The position numbers and the translations under genes are program-made. Positions 33,805 to 44,165 of a stretch of DNA of 64,000 nucleotides are shown here, in pieces. This stretch comes from Aeromonas bivalvium (lineage in GTDB: Bacteria > Pseudomonadota > Gammaproteobacteria > Enterobacterales > Aeromonadaceae). How positions within the stretch are numbered: position 1 is the stretch's first letter; the number at the start of each line of letters is the position of its first letter. The notes beneath the pieces are model-generated. The model searched no databases. It worked only from the letters and a program-made list of their open reading frames with translations, and was not told the origin of the DNA. The stretch covers positions 1-64,000 of the forward strand of contig NZ_CDBT01000054.1 of NCBI RefSeq assembly GCF_000819765.1, written 5' to 3'.

Positions 33805-35492
33805 GCCGGCACCCCCCGGTTGTAGAGGGGTTCGGCGGCGGCGCCCCAGGCGAGGTAGCGCTGGTAGAGGCGTTCATACTCGGCGACCCGCTCTGGGTGT
33901 GGCTGGTGGGTGCGCTCCACGGCGCTCGCCATGTGGTGCTGGGCCTTGGCCACATCGGGATGGATCCCGGCCGCCACGGCGGCAAAGATGGCCGCCCCCA
34001 GGGCGCAGCACTGATCCGAGGCCACCACCTGGATGGGGCGATTCATCACATCGCTGCAGGTCTGCATCACGGTGGCGGACTTGCGGGCGATGCCGCCAAG
34101 GGCGATCACCTGCTCCACCGGCACCTGCTGGTGAGTCATGCACTCCATGATGCTGCGGGCGCCGAAGGCGGTGGAGGCCACCAGTGCGCCGAAGAGATCG
34201 GGGGCATCGGTGCCGAGGTTGAGCCCGGTGACGGTGCCCTGCAGGCGCTGGTTGGCATAGGGGGTGCGCCGGCCGTTGAACCAGTCGAGCACCACCGGCA
34301 GGTGCGCCAGGTCGCGCTGCTGCTCCCAGGCGGCGGCGAGGCTTGGCAGCAGCTCCCGCTTGTGGCGCTCGATGGCGGTGCGAAGCTCCGGATACTGGGC
34401 GGCGAGGCTCTCAAGCGGCCAGCCGAGCTGGCGCTGATACCAGGCATAGATGTCACCGAACGCCGATTGTCCCGCCTCCAGCCCCACCATGCCCGGCACC
34501 ACGCTGCCATCCACCTGGCCGCAGATCCCGGCAATGGCGCGATCACCTATGGTGGCCTGGTCGGCGATCAGGATGTCGCAGGTGGAGGTGCCGATCACCT
34601 TGACCAGGGCATTGTTGCCGGCCCCGGCTCCCACAGCGCCCATGTGGCAGTCAAAGGCGCCGCCCGCTATCACCACCTCGCAGGAGAGGTGCAGGCGTTC
34701 GGCCCACTCCGGGGTCAGGGTGCCGACCGGCAGATCGGCGGTCCAGCTGTCGGTAAAGAGCGGATAGTCGAGATCTTCCGTCAGCAGGGGATCCAGGGCA
34801 TTGAGGAAGTCGGCGGATGGCAGGCCGCCCCAGCTCGGGTGCCAGAGGGATTTGTGGCCGGCGGCGCAGCGCCCGCGCCGGATATCGGCCGGGGCCTGGG
34901 TGCCGCTCAGGATGGCGGGCACCCAGTCGCACAGCTCGACCCAGTTGCAGGCGGCGGCGCGCACCGCGGCATCGGCGCGGGAGACGTGCAGTATCTTGGC
35001 CCAGAACCACTCGGAGGAGTAGATGCCGCCGATGTAGCGGCTGTAGTCGGGGAACTGGCCGCCGTGGCACAGGGCGGTGATGGCCTCCGCCTCCTCGATG
35101 GCGGTGTGATCCTTCCACAGCACGAACATGGCGTTGGGGTTGTCGGCAAACTCCGGACGCAGGGCCAGCACGCGCCCCTCTCTGTCGATGGGGGCGGGGG
35201 TGGAGCCTGTGCTGTCCACCCCGATGCCGCGCACGGCGGTGCGCTGGGCCGGGGTGAGCTGGCTCACCACAGCCACCACCGCCTGCTCCATGGACTCCAG
35301 ATAGTCGAGGGGGTGGTGGCGGAACTGGTTGTTGACCGGTTGGCAGTAGTGGCCTGCCTGCCAGCGGGGGTAATAGACGACCTGGGTCGCCAGCTCGGCG
35401 CCGTCCTGGCAGCGCACGGCGAGTGCCCTGACCGAGTCGCTGCCGAAATCGAGTCCGATGACTATGGGGTCGGATCTGAGGTGCTCAGACAT
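33801..35492 (-). CDS. araB: Ribulokinase
   Basis: The 563-residue FGGY-family kinase phosphorylates L-ribulose. Visible motifs: [15 protein letters not shown] at the N-terminus, [38 protein letters not shown], the ATP-site GTSTCDIL and C-terminal [15 protein letters not shown]. It is the first gene of the araBDA unit, with AraC-type sites 66-103 bases before its start. Length equals that of E. coli AraB. Confidence 0.96.
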   Translation of the reverse strand: MSEHLRSDPIVIGLDFGSDSVRALAVRCQDGAELATQVVYYPRWQAGHYCQPVNNQFRHHPLDYLESMEQAVVAVVSQLTPAQRTAVRGIGVDSTGSTPAPIDREGRVLALRPEFADNPNAMFVLWKDHTAIEEAEAITALCHGGQFPDYSRYIGGIYSSEWFWAKILHVSRADAAVRAAACNWVELCDWVPAILSGTQAPADIRRGRCAAGHKSLWHPSWGGLPSADFLNALDPLLTEDLDYPLFTDSWTADLPVGTLTPEWAERLHLSCEVVIAGGAFDCHMGAVGAGAGNNALVKVIGTSTCDILIADQATIGDRAIAGICGQVDGSVVPGMVGLEAGQSAFGDIYAWYQRQLGWPLESLAAQYPELRTAIERHKRELLPSLAAAWEQQRDLAHLPVVLDWFNGRRTPYANQRLQGTVTGLNLGTDAPDLFGALVASTAFGARSIMECMTHQQVPVEQVIALGGIARKSATVMQTCSDVMNRPIQVVASDQCCALGAAIFAAVAAGIHPDVAKAQHHMASAVERTHQPHPERVAEYERLYQRYLAWGAAAEPLYNRGVPA

Positions 35493-35557
35493 ATGTGCTC
35501 CTGACCATCAATGGGGGGTGACTGGGGGGAACCATAGGAGATGGGCAGGAGGGGCGG

Positions 35558-35595
35558 TTAGCCATTGGCTGCTGGAAATATGGATTTTAACGCTG
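35558..35595 (-). promoter_or_regulatory. AraC I1-I2 type operator of araBDA
   Basis: Read toward araB, CAGC-N7-TCCATA (35579-35595) closely matches the E. coli araI1 half-site TAGC-N7-TCCATA. A second half-site CAGCAGCCAATGGCTAA (35558-35574) follows after exactly four bases, the same spacing as E. coli I1-I2. AraC bound here should activate araB. Confidence 0.75.
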
Positions 35596-35652
35596 TCAGT
35601 GCGACAAGGTGACGGCTCTCTAAAATTCAATATGTAACAATTTTGCTAAATA

Positions 35653-35669
35653 TATAGACAAAATGGCTG
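35653..35669 (-). promoter_or_regulatory. Upstream AraC-type half-site
   Basis: CAGC-N7-TCTATA on the minus strand matches the same half-site in all but two positions. It lies between araB and araF and could serve looping or araFGH control. Confidence 0.5.
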
Positions 35670-35705
35670 CAATCTCATGGCGTGATCCTGCTCTCCATTT
35701 TTCCA

Positions 35706-35721
35706 TGTGAAAACGATTACA
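35706..35721 (+). promoter_or_regulatory. CRP-cAMP site in the ara intergenic region
   Basis: TGTGA-N6-TTACA is one base from the CRP consensus TGTGA-N6-TCACA. It lies 132 bases before araF and about 214 before araB, so catabolite control of one or both units is likely. Confidence 0.65.
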
Positions 35722-35852
35722 ACTTGGTTCGCTCAACCAGAAAAAACAATAAAGTCCTGTTTAAGCATGTTTTTAGATGGCTGCGACTTGATTGACTCAA
35801 GGAGCAGCACTGCGTGGATACATGGATTGATAGAACCGTTGGAGACATTCGC

Positions 35853-36836
35853 ATGAACAAAATTGTTAAAGGCATGATCGCGATGGGGTTCGCCCTGGGT
35901 ATGGCAAATTCTGCTTTCGCGGCCGAGGCGCTGAAGCTGGGCTACCTGGTCAAGCAGCCCGAGGAGCCCTGGTTCCAGACCGAGTGGAACTTCGCCGACA
36001 AGGCGGGCAAGGATCTGGGCTTCGAGGTGATCAAGATAGCCGTCCCCGACGGGGAGAAGACCCTCAATGCCATCGACAGTCTGGCGGCGAATGGTGCCAA
36101 GGGTTTCGTCATCTGCACCCCGGATCCCAAACTCGGTGCCGCCATCATGGCCAAGGCCAACAGCATGGATCTCAAGGTCATCACGGTGGATGACCAGTTC
36201 GTCAACGCCAAGGGCCAGCCCATGGAGCAGGTGCCCCTGGTGATGATGGCCGCCACCAAGATTGGCGAGCGTCAGGGCCAGGAGCTCTACAAGGAGATGG
36301 AAAAACGTCAGTGGGATGTGAAGAGTACCGGGGTGCTCGCCATCACCGCCGACGAGCTCGACACCGCCCGTCGCCGGGTCGAGGGCTCCCTGGGGGCGCT
36401 CAAGGCCGCCGGTTTCCCCGAGGGGCAAATCTACCGCGCGCCCACCAAGAGCAACGACATTCCGGGGGCGCTGGATGCCGCCAACTCCATGCTGGTGCAG
36501 CACCCCGAGGTCAAGAACTGGCTCATCGTCGGCATGAATGACAACACTGTGCTCGGCGGCGTGCGCGCCACCGAAGGGCAGGGCTTCAAGGCCGACAACG
36601 TCATCGGCATCGGCATCAACGGGGTGGATGCGGTGAACGAGCTCTCCAAGTCCAGCGCCACCGGCTTCCTCGGCTCATTGCTGCCAAGCCCGGACGTGCA
36701 CGGCTACAAGAGCATCCAGATGCTCCATGACTGGGTCGTCAACGGCGCCGAGCCTGCCAAGTTCACCGAGGTGACCGACGTTGTGCTCATCACCCGCGAC
36801 AACTTCAAGGCCGAGCTGCAAAAGAAAGGGCTGTGA
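35853..36836 (+). CDS. araF: L-arabinose-binding periplasmic protein
   Basis: The 327-residue protein has a signal peptide (ending ANSAFA) and matches E. coli AraF: KLGYLVKQPEEPWFQTEWNFAD, AIDSLAANGAKGFVICTPDPKL, VDDQFVNAKG and VGMNDNTVLGGVRATEGQG. It delivers L-arabinose to the AraGH importer. The ATG at 35853 has TTGGAGA upstream; a start at 35814 would put 13 residues before the signal. First gene of araFGH. Confidence 0.95.
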   Translation: MNKIVKGMIAMGFALGMANSAFAAEALKLGYLVKQPEEPWFQTEWNFADKAGKDLGFEVIKIAVPDGEKTLNAIDSLAANGAKGFVICTPDPKLGAAIMAKANSMDLKVITVDDQFVNAKGQPMEQVPLVMMAATKIGERQGQELYKEMEKRQWDVKSTGVLAITADELDTARRRVEGSLGALKAAGFPEGQIYRAPTKSNDIPGALDAANSMLVQHPEVKNWLIVGMNDNTVLGGVRATEGQGFKADNVIGIGINGVDAVNELSKSSATGFLGSLLPSPDVHGYKSIQMLHDWVVNGAEPAKFTEVTDVVLITRDNFKAELQKKGL

Positions 36837-36902
36837 TCCCCATCCCTTGATACCCATGCCGGCATGGCGGAGTGCGCCGTGCCGGCTGGCTGGAGTCATC
36901 TC

Positions 36903-38399
36903 ATGAATCAAGTTCCATATCTGGAGTTTTGCGGCATCAGCAAGGAGTTTCCCGGCGTCAAGGCGCTGCAGAACGTCTCCTTCGTCTGCCAGCAGGGCAC
37001 GGTACACGCGCTGATGGGAGAGAACGGGGCCGGCAAGTCCACCCTGCTCAAGATCCTGAGCGGTTTTCAGGCGCCCACCCGCGGGGTGGTGAAGCTGGCG
37101 GGCCAGGAGAAGGTGTTCCAAAACACGGTCGACGCCCTGGAGAGCGGGATCGCCATCATCTATCAGGAGCTGCACCTGGTGCCCGAGATGAGCGTGGCGG
37201 AGAACATCTACCTCGGCCAGCTGCCGACCCGGCGTGGCGTCATCGATCGGGAGAAGCTCTATCAGGATGCGGCCATGCAGCTGGCGCGCCTCGGGATGGA
37301 TGTGTCGCCGGAGACGCCGCTCAAGTACCTGTCTCTCGGGCAATGGCAGATGGTGGAGATCGCCAAGGCGCTGACCCGGGACGCCAGTGTCATCGCCTTC
37401 GACGAGCCGACCAGCAGCCTGTCGTCGCGCGAAATTGATCAGCTGTTTCGGGTCATCCGTCAGTTGCGCGGCGAGGGCAAGGTCATTCTCTACGTCTCCC
37501 ACCGCATGGACGAGATCTTCGCCCTGTGCGACGCCATCACTGTGTTCAAGGATGGCCAGTTCGTGCGCACCTTCGCTTCCATGGCCGAGGTGGACCGGGA
37601 TCTGCTGGTCAAGACCATGGTGGGGCGCGAGCTGACCGACATCTATGGCTACAGCCCAAGGCCGCTTGGCGAGGCGGGCCTCAAGGTGGAGCACCTGATG
37701 GGGCCCGGCCTCAAGGCGCCGGTGTCGCTCGAGGTCAAACGCGGGGAGATCCTTGGCATCTTCGGGCTGGTGGGGGCCGGGCGCAGCGAACTGATGAAGC
37801 TTATCTTCGGCGCCGAGAAGGCGCGTGGGGGCGAGATAGCCGTGTTTGGCAAACCAGTGGTCATCGGTAGCCCCATCGACGCCATTCGCAGCGGCATCAT
37901 GCTCTGCACCGAAGACAGGAAGGCCCTTGGCATCATCCCCATCCATTCGGTGCAGGAGAACATCAACATCAGCGCCCGCCGCCACCACGGGTGGGGAGGC
38001 TTCTGGATCAACCAGAAGTGGGAAGACGAGAACGCGAGGCTGCGGATCCGCGACATGGGGGTCAAGACCCCGTCTCCCCAGCAGGCCATCATGAACCTCT
38101 CCGGCGGCAACCAGCAGAAGGCCATTCTGGGGCGCTGGCTGTCGGAAGACATGAAGGTGATCCTGCTCGACGAGCCGACCCGGGGCATAGACGTCGGGGC
38201 AAAGAACGAGATTTACAACGTGATTTACGATCTGGCCAAGGTGGGCATCGCCGTGGTGGTGGTCTCCAGCGAGCTGCCGGAGGTGCTGGGCATCGCGGAT
38301 CGGATCCTGGTCATGCGGGAGGGGGAGATCGCCGGCGAGCTTTCCCACGACGAGGCCGACGAGGTCAAGGCGCTCAATCTGGCCATGCCGGCCCGTTGA
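36903..38399 (+). CDS. araG: L-arabinose ABC importer ATP-binding protein
   Basis: The 498-residue protein holds two ABC domains, as usual for monosaccharide importers: Walker [10 protein letters not shown] near residue 39 and signature [15 protein letters not shown] in the first; a degenerate Walker A ([10 protein letters not shown]) and [15 protein letters not shown] with [12 protein letters not shown] in the second. It energises uptake with AraF and AraH. The start at 36903 matches E. coli AraG; a longer upstream frame is not supported. Confidence 0.95.
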   Translation: MNQVPYLEFCGISKEFPGVKALQNVSFVCQQGTVHALMGENGAGKSTLLKILSGFQAPTRGVVKLAGQEKVFQNTVDALESGIAIIYQELHLVPEMSVAENIYLGQLPTRRGVIDREKLYQDAAMQLARLGMDVSPETPLKYLSLGQWQMVEIAKALTRDASVIAFDEPTSSLSSREIDQLFRVIRQLRGEGKVILYVSHRMDEIFALCDAITVFKDGQFVRTFASMAEVDRDLLVKTMVGRELTDIYGYSPRPLGEAGLKVEHLMGPGLKAPVSLEVKRGEILGIFGLVGAGRSELMKLIFGAEKARGGEIAVFGKPVVIGSPIDAIRSGIMLCTEDRKALGIIPIHSVQENINISARRHHGWGGFWINQKWEDENARLRIRDMGVKTPSPQQAIMNLSGGNQQKAILGRWLSEDMKVILLDEPTRGIDVGAKNEIYNVIYDLAKVGIAVVVVSSELPEVLGIADRILVMREGEIAGELSHDEADEVKALNLAMPAR

Positions 38400-38447
38400 C
38401 CCGCTGACCGCAACGAGATAGCACCCGGAATTTTCAGGAGAAATACC

Positions 38448-39449
38448 ATGACAACAACGACCTCGGTCGGCCAAGCCGCCAACGACACCGCGGCGAGCGG
38501 TACCCGCCTGCAACTGACCCGCATCTGGGATCAGTACGGCATGCTGGTGATCTTCGCCATCCTGTTCCTGCTCGCCTGCGTGCTGGTCCCCAATTTCGCC
38601 AGCCTGATCAACATGCGCGGGCTCGGGCTTGCCGTTTCCATGTCGGGCATGGTGGCCTGCGGCATGCTGTTCTGCCTCGCCTCCGGCGAGTTCGACATGT
38701 CGGTGGGCTCAGTGGTGGCCTGCTCCGGCGTCGCCTGCGCCGTGGGCATCAACGCCACCGAGAGCATCACGGTGGGCATCCTGGCCGGCCTCTCGGTGGG
38801 GGTGCTGTTTGGCCTCATCAACGGCATCGTCGTGGCCAAATTCAAGATCAACGCCCTCATCACCACCCTGGCCACCATGCAGATGGCGCGCGGGGTGGGC
38901 TACATCATCTCCGACGGCAAGGCGGTCGGCATAGTGGAGGAGGGCTTCTTCGAGCTTGGCAACTCCGCCCTGCTCGGCATCCCGACGCCCATCTGGCTGA
39001 CGGCGCTCTGCTTCGTGCTGTTCGGTCTGCTGCTCAACAAGACCAGCTTCGGTCGCAATACCCTGGCCATGGGGGGCAACGAGGAGGCGGCGCGTCTGGC
39101 CGGGGTCAACGTGGTGCGCACCAAGATCATCATCTTCACCATGACAGGGCTCATCGCCTCCATCGCGGGGATCATACTCGCGTCCCGCATGACCTCGGGT
39201 CAGCCCATGACCTCCATCGGCTTCGAGCTGGTGGTCATCTCCGCCTGCGTGCTGGGTGGGGTCTCCATGAAGGGGGGGATCGGCAAGATTTCCTACATCA
39301 TCGCCGGGGTGCTGATTTTGGGGCTGATGGAGAATGCCATGAACCTGCTCAACATCTCCCCGTTTGCCCAGTACGTGGTGCGCGGCCTCATCCTGCTCGC
39401 CGCCGTGCTGTTCGACCGCTACAAGCAGGTGCGCAAGGCGCGCGTCTGA
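38448..39449 (+). CDS. araH: L-arabinose ABC importer permease
   Basis: The 333-residue membrane protein has about ten hydrophobic segments and the family loop MGGNEEAARLAGVNVVRTK (EAA-like). It matches AraH blocks such as FDMSVGSVVACSGV and VLGGVSMKGGIGKISYIIAGVLI (in part). AAATTTTCAGGAGAAA provides a clear ribosome site. It ends the araFGH unit; a GC-rich hairpin follows. Confidence 0.94.
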   Translation: MTTTTSVGQAANDTAASGTRLQLTRIWDQYGMLVIFAILFLLACVLVPNFASLINMRGLGLAVSMSGMVACGMLFCLASGEFDMSVGSVVACSGVACAVGINATESITVGILAGLSVGVLFGLINGIVVAKFKINALITTLATMQMARGVGYIISDGKAVGIVEEGFFELGNSALLGIPTPIWLTALCFVLFGLLLNKTSFGRNTLAMGGNEEAARLAGVNVVRTKIIIFTMTGLIASIAGIILASRMTSGQPMTSIGFELVVISACVLGGVSMKGGIGKISYIIAGVLILGLMENAMNLLNISPFAQYVVRGLILLAAVLFDRYKQVRKARV

Positions 39450-39463
39450 GCGGTTGCCCCTCC

Positions 39464-39500
39464 GGCACCAGGTCGGCCCACGCTGGCCTGGTGCCTCCTT
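39464..39500 (+). terminator. Putative terminator after araH
   Basis: GGCACCAGG (39464-39472) pairs with CCTGGTGCC (39487-39495) around a 14-base loop that can itself pair in part; TCCTT follows. The T tail is weak. Confidence 0.5.
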
Positions 39501-39580
39501 CAGGCAAGCTGTGAGCCAGTTCAATAAATTCACATCAGGCCGCTTGCGAAAATAGGTTGTTCCAACGCCGGATCTCTACA

Positions 39581-40492
39581 ATGGCCCAAGCCGATTTTTT
39601 TACCCAAGCGCTGTTTTCCGCCATGTCCTCGATGCAAAAAGAGAAGCCGAAACAACTCAATCCCCTGTTGCCGGGCTACGCCTTCGACGTCTTCCTGGTC
39701 TCGGGCATGACCCCCATCGAGCAGGGGAGCGCGCTGGACTTCATCATCGACCGGCCCCAGGGGATGAAAGGCTTCATCGTCAACCTGACCATCAGGGGCA
39801 AGGGGCAGATCTTTCAGGGGGAGCAGGCCTTCACCGTGGAGCCAGGGGACCTGCTGCTGTTTCCGCCCGCGGCGGTGCACCATTACGGCCGGGCGCCGGA
39901 TGCCAGGGAGTGGTATCACCGCTGGGTCTACTTCCGGCCGCGGGCCTATTGGGCTGACTGGCTCAAGTGGCCCCAGGTGACGGAGCAGGTGGGGCGATTG
40001 CAACTGGCGGACAGCCAGCTGCTCGCCGAATTCGACGCCCTCTTCCTCGACATCGAGGAGACCCACAAGCAGCTGCGGCCCATGTCGGAGCAACTGGCCA
40101 TGAACCTCTTGGAGCGGCTGCTCATTCGCTGCTACGAGGCCTCGTCCCTCAGCGCCTACCCCACCATAGATCACAGGGTGCACCAGGCGTGCCAGATCCT
40201 GAGCGAGTCGCTGTCGGCCGAAATTTCGGTGGAGGCGCTGGCGGAGCAGGTGTTCTTGTCCCCCTCGCGCCTCGCGCACCTGTTTCGCGAGCAGGTGGGG
40301 GTGAGCATAGTGCGCTGGCGCGAGGATCAGCGGATCATGCGGGCCAAGCTGCTGCTGCAGACCACGCCGCTGTCGGTGGCCACTATCGGCCAGCAGGTGG
40401 GCTATGACGATCAGCTCTACTTCTCGCGGGTATTTCGAAAGCGGGTCGGGGTCAGCCCCAGCGAGTACCGCAAGTGCGCCACCCCGCTGTGA
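39581..40492 (+). CDS. araC: Arabinose operon regulator AraC
   Basis: The 303-residue protein has the AraC arabinose-binding cupin ([69 protein letters not shown]) and a C-terminal double helix-turn-helix ([17 protein letters not shown] and [25 protein letters not shown]). It should activate araBDA and araFGH with arabinose and repress without it. The ATG at 39581 is preferred; a TTG at 39557 is in frame. Unlike in E. coli, the gene lies downstream of araFGH. Confidence 0.94.
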   Translation: MAQADFFTQALFSAMSSMQKEKPKQLNPLLPGYAFDVFLVSGMTPIEQGSALDFIIDRPQGMKGFIVNLTIRGKGQIFQGEQAFTVEPGDLLLFPPAAVHHYGRAPDAREWYHRWVYFRPRAYWADWLKWPQVTEQVGRLQLADSQLLAEFDALFLDIEETHKQLRPMSEQLAMNLLERLLIRCYEASSLSAYPTIDHRVHQACQILSESLSAEISVEALAEQVFLSPSRLAHLFREQVGVSIVRWREDQRIMRAKLLLQTTPLSVATIGQQVGYDDQLYFSRVFRKRVGVSPSEYRKCATPL

Positions 40493-40586
40493 CCCCTGTC
40501 CCTGTCAGCGAGTGACCCCCGCAGGGTGAGCGCCTGTCAGTGGCCTGTCACCGGCAGGCGATGGTGGGTGGGGCGCGGCCTTGCTG

Positions 40587-41300
40587 TCAGCTGGTTTGGC
40601 GCCCGATGCGTCCGAGCAGGCTGGCCATCGGCGGGGTCAGCCAGGCCAGGGCCCGCTCGCAGAGTGGCGTCAGCAGCAGCCAGGGCAGCAAGATGAGACA
40701 CAGGGAGAGGGATCCCATATAGATGTCGGTGAACCAGTGGGCCCCCACCATGATGCGGGGCAGGGTAAAGATCACCACCATGACGCAGGCGAGCGCCCCC
40801 ATCCAGCGCGGTGCGAAGCGCAGCATGAAGGCGGCGAAGATCATCAGCATCAGGCCGTGATCGCCAGGGAAGCTGTCACCGGCTGCGTCCTTGGTCGGGA
40901 AATCGATCAGGGTGGTCAGACGCAGGGCCCCCGGCATGGAGAGGGTCGGGCTCGCCCGCTCGATGGGGATCAGGTGGCCGATGCGGTTGAGCAGCAGGGC
41001 GGTCACTACCATCAGCAGGGCGATGGCCACCCAGCGGGCGCGCCCCTGAGCGTCACTGCGCACAAACAGCGTCAGCAGCATGGCCAGCATGCAGGAGAGG
41101 GAGACGAGATCGAACAGGCGATGATTGATGATGGCCAGGGTCAGTCGCCAGGGGCCGGGCTCGGCGATCAGGGCGTTGAAACCATAAAAGATCCCCATGT
41201 CCCAGCGGGCCCAGGCACCGTGCCCCGGCAGCAGAGACCAGCTCAGGGCGATCAGGGCGCCCAGCAGCGGCGCCAGATAGAGTCCACAGTGTCGCTTCAT
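40587..41300 (-). CDS. lpxT: Kdo2-lipid A phosphotransferase LpxT (PAP2 superfamily)
   Basis: The 237-residue membrane protein of about six segments matches E. coli LpxT (YeiU): RASPTLSMPG, PTKDAAGDSFPGDHGLMLMI, LPRIMVGAHWFTDIYMGS and LPWLLLTPLCERAL. The PAP2 catalytic His residues are in the FPGDH and GAHWFTD blocks. LpxT moves phosphate from undecaprenyl diphosphate to lipid A on the periplasmic face. The start at 41300 follows the alignment with LpxT; upstream starts at 41396 add an unlikely leader. Confidence 0.85.
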   Translation of the reverse strand: MKRHCGLYLAPLLGALIALSWSLLPGHGAWARWDMGIFYGFNALIAEPGPWRLTLAIINHRLFDLVSLSCMLAMLLTLFVRSDAQGRARWVAIALLMVVTALLLNRIGHLIPIERASPTLSMPGALRLTTLIDFPTKDAAGDSFPGDHGLMLMIFAAFMLRFAPRWMGALACVMVVIFTLPRIMVGAHWFTDIYMGSLSLCLILLPWLLLTPLCERALAWLTPPMASLLGRIGRQTS

Positions 41301-41458
41301 GTTCGATTCTTCTCTCCTCACGTTCACCAAGGGGCGCATGTTAATGGGACCCAGGAGAAACACAAGCAGCCAACTGTTTCCAGATGTTACATGCAACCTT
41401 GGCGCAGAAGCCGGTTCCGATCTAGTATGCTCCGGCCCTTTTCGACAAGGATCCCTCC

Positions 41459-41971
41459 ATGCGCAGCTATCTGAGAATGGTGCTGTTCGCCCTCGGCCTG
41501 CTGGCCGGCGTACAGCTCCCGGGTCTGCTCGACCTTTACTTCCAGCGGATCGATGCCCGGCTGCAACAGGCCGAGCTCAGCCTCTCCCCGTTTCGGGCCA
41601 ACGCCGAGCGCCACTTCGCCGGGGATCTTGGCGCCCTGCTGGGCCACTATCAGCAGAGCCAGGACCCTGTGGTACGCGGTGATGCAGAGGGCATTCGCCA
41701 GCTGATCGAGCAGCAACGCATGCTCCGCCAGGAACAAGCCCTGGCCGCCGCCCCCTGGTATCGTCAGGCGCTGCACCTGCTGGGCGGCGCCAATCGCGAG
41801 CTGGTCGGCGACACCCTGGCCCACTACGGCTATGTGGTGCCCCTCAAAGAGGAAGCCATAATCTGCGGCCTGCTGGCCGGGGTGCTGGGGGCCCTGCTGG
41901 GGGATCTGCTCTGGGCACTGCTGGCCTGGCCGTTTCAAGCGGCGCCGCACCGACGGGGCGAGCTGCGCTGA
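41459..41971 (+). CDS. DUF2937 family membrane protein
   Basis: The 170-residue protein has one hydrophobic segment at the N-terminus (MVLFALGLLAGVQLPGLLDLY) and one near the C-terminus (IICGLLAGVLGALLGDLLWALL), with a soluble helical part between. PGLLDLYFQRIDARLQQAE is the DUF2937 signature as I recall. Function is unknown. It is divergent from lpxT. Confidence 0.75.
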   Translation: MRSYLRMVLFALGLLAGVQLPGLLDLYFQRIDARLQQAELSLSPFRANAERHFAGDLGALLGHYQQSQDPVVRGDAEGIRQLIEQQRMLRQEQALAAAPWYRQALHLLGGANRELVGDTLAHYGYVVPLKEEAIICGLLAGVLGALLGDLLWALLAWPFQAAPHRRGELR

Positions 41972-42159
41972 GTAGGCAGGCCGTCGCTCTCCTTACCCCC
42001 TTGAGGGGGCTATCTCTCTATGGGACCTCAGCCCCCTGACTCAGACCCAGTGTTTCGTGGGGGACCGAGCAGGGCCAGGGTCTGGCCTAAATCGGCGCAG
42101 ACAATCGGGGCCCCTTTCCTTTATGCTCTGCCCTTTGCCCCTGACCCTGTGATGCCCCG

Positions 42160-43038
42160 ATGAACCGCGCTCCCCTGTTGCTGATGATACTGGTCACCCT
42201 GCTGGCCGCCGCTGGCTGGCTCTTCTCGAAAGAGGCTATTCGCGAACTGCCCACCGCCGCCTTTATCGGCAGCCGCTTCCTGCTGGCCGCCCTGCTGTTG
42301 TTGCCGCTCGCTTGGTTGCGAGAACCGCCCCCCAGCGGTTCGCAGCTGCTGCGCGCCGCCGGCTGCGGCACCCTGCTCGGGGCCAGTCTGCTGTGCTGGG
42401 TCACCGCGATCAGCCAGAGCGATGCCCTGGGCAGCGGCGCCTTCATCATGAGCGTGGCCACCCTGATGGCGCCGCTCGCCGCCTGGGCCGCCTTCAAGGC
42501 CAGACCCGGCCGTCACTACTGGCTGACTCTGCCCGTGGCCGTCGCGGGTCTGCTGCTGCTCTCCAGCAGCACCCACTGGGGCGTGTCGCTCTCCCTGTTC
42601 TGGTTTCTGGCGGCGGCCGCCACTCTGGGCGTCCAGCTCGCGGTGCACCGCCACTTCGCCCAGTCCATCCCTCCTACCTGGCTCACCTGCATCCAGCTGG
42701 CGGTGACCGGGCTGCTCGGCAGCCTGCTCTCCCTGCTGACTGAGCAGTGGCCCGCCGACATCAGCCAGGGCATCTGGGGCTGGTTTGCGGCGAGCGTCCT
42801 GATCGCCACCACTCTGCGTTACTGGCTGCTCACCCACGCCCTGAGCCGGATGACCACGGCCCACGCCGCCCTGCTGATGCTGCTCGAACCGGTCTGGACC
42901 CTGATCTTAAGCACCCTCTTCTATGACGAACCCCTAGGCCCCGCCAAGCTGGCAGGCGCCGGCCTGGTGCTGGGCGCTCTGGTGCTCTACCAGCTCCCCC
43001 TTCTGCTGCGCAGCCGCAAGCTGAGAGCGCCTGTCTGA
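42160..43038 (+). CDS. EamA/DMT-family exporter
   Basis: The 292-residue protein has ten hydrophobic segments in two EamA repeats, with FIGSRFLLAALLLLPLAW and an end of second repeat MLLEPVWTLILSTLFYDEPL. Members export metabolites such as amino acids or purines; the substrate cannot be told. It stands alone, and a bidirectional terminator separates it from the toxin-antitoxin genes. Confidence 0.9.
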   Translation: MNRAPLLLMILVTLLAAAGWLFSKEAIRELPTAAFIGSRFLLAALLLLPLAWLREPPPSGSQLLRAAGCGTLLGASLLCWVTAISQSDALGSGAFIMSVATLMAPLAAWAAFKARPGRHYWLTLPVAVAGLLLLSSSTHWGVSLSLFWFLAAAATLGVQLAVHRHFAQSIPPTWLTCIQLAVTGLLGSLLSLLTEQWPADISQGIWGWFAASVLIATTLRYWLLTHALSRMTTAHAALLMLLEPVWTLILSTLFYDEPLGPAKLAGAGLVLGALVLYQLPLLLRSRKLRAPV

Positions 43039-43076
43039 GCGTCAATGGCCGTACCGGTGCGATGTAAAGAGACGAA

Positions 43077-43105
43077 AAGGGCCTGCGATTGCAGGCCCTT
43101 CTGTT
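43077..43105. terminator. Bidirectional terminator
   Basis: AAGGGCCTGC (43077-43086) and GCAGGCCCTT (43091-43100) form a 10-bp stem with loop GATT between two convergent genes. Confidence 0.85.
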
Positions 43106-43130
43106 GCATTAAGGATGCGGGGAGCGCGGC

Positions 43131-43559
43131 TCAATCCAGCCTGGTCGCCAGCCACTGCAATCCTTGATTGCCGAAGGTAAACAGCTGGTCGCTATACCCC
43201 TGGCCAATCACACTACGGATGATCTCGGGGTCGATATTGAGATAGTCGTGCACCAGCGCGTTGCGAAGGCCAATGATCTTGCGCCAGCCGCTCAGCGTGT
43301 CGGGAGACAGCTCGCCACGCTGGGCAAGGATCTCGAATGCCTGATAGGCATCTTGCGGGGTATGGCCCGCCAGCGCTCTGGCCCAGTGTTTGGCCACACC
43401 GATACAGGCTTCGATAGAAACTTGCAGGGTGCGCTCGGCGGCGCGGTACTCCAGATTGGAAAGCGCACGCTGCGCCAGAATTGCCCGGATCTCTGACAGC
43501 TCGGCCTGATAGCGCGACAGGCTGAGGCGCAAAGCGCCGATATAGGCGTTATCGCTCAT
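43131..43559 (-). CDS. hepT: HepT-like HEPN ribonuclease toxin
   Basis: The 142-residue, all-helical protein has RNALVHDY near residue 100, the RX4HXY motif of HepT, the HEPN toxin of type VII toxin-antitoxin systems. HepT cleaves tRNA or other RNA and is silenced when MntA adds AMP units to the Tyr of this motif; that Tyr is present. The gene begins two bases after the stop of mntA and is the last gene of the minus-strand defence cluster. Confidence 0.88.
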   Translation of the reverse strand: MSDNAYIGALRLSLSRYQAELSEIRAILAQRALSNLEYRAAERTLQVSIEACIGVAKHWARALAGHTPQDAYQAFEILAQRGELSPDTLSGWRKIIGLRNALVHDYLNIDPEIIRSVIGQGYSDQLFTFGNQGLQWLATRLD

Positions 43560-43561
43560 CT

Positions 43562-44035
43562 CTACTCCTCTGATGGATGCTTGCTGATATCGGTCTGGCG
43601 ATGGGAATAATCAAGTTCCATTTGCGACATGATCCGCGCCTCCTCCCGCAAGCGTCGTCCCTCATCACGGCGATAGAGAGGGCGATTGGCATCGACCACG
43701 GCAAAGGCCAACGGAATGGGGGCCTGATTGATATCGACGACCGAGAGTGCCCCTTCCGCCAATCCCAGGGCTCGTTGCCACTCCTGCGCCAGCAGTTCTG
43801 GCCGCAACCGGTTCTCCAGTGCAACGCCCAGGGGACCATTCTGTTTGACCGGATCGAAGGCCACCGCCAGATCCCAGTCGCTGGTGGGGCTCGCCGTCCC
43901 CTTGGCGCGGGAGCCGTAAAGCCAAAGCACCTGCACCTGGGGGCTGCTGCTGGCGAGGCGGATCAACTGTTCGAGCATGTCGCTATCGGATGTCATATCG
44001 GGCGCAGCCATCTGGTCAACAAAGGGGGTTGGCAT
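43562..44035 (-). CDS. mntA: MntA-like nucleotidyltransferase antitoxin
   Basis: The 157-residue protein is a minimal nucleotidyltransferase with GSRAKGTASPTSDWD, an exact GSX10DXD motif. Such antitoxins AMPylate the partner HepT. A third Asp, in ALSVVDIN, could complete the metal site. The start at 44035 has no strong ribosome site; Met codons at 44011 and 43996 are alternatives. The order antitoxin-toxin allows coupled expression. Confidence 0.85.
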   Translation of the reverse strand: MPTPFVDQMAAPDMTSDSDMLEQLIRLASSSPQVQVLWLYGSRAKGTASPTSDWDLAVAFDPVKQNGPLGVALENRLRPELLAQEWQRALGLAEGALSVVDINQAPIPLAFAVVDANRPLYRRDEGRRLREEARIMSQMELDYSHRQTDISKHPSEE

Positions 44036-44165
44036 CTTGGTGATGATACAAGTGATGGCCGCACGTCAGCAACGCAGGGGACAATATGCGCTCCGCATTG
44101 CGCCGGGTTGGTGCCTTGCGGTTGGTCATGTCGCGCTAAGGTGGCGGTGCAATGCACGTTGTTCA

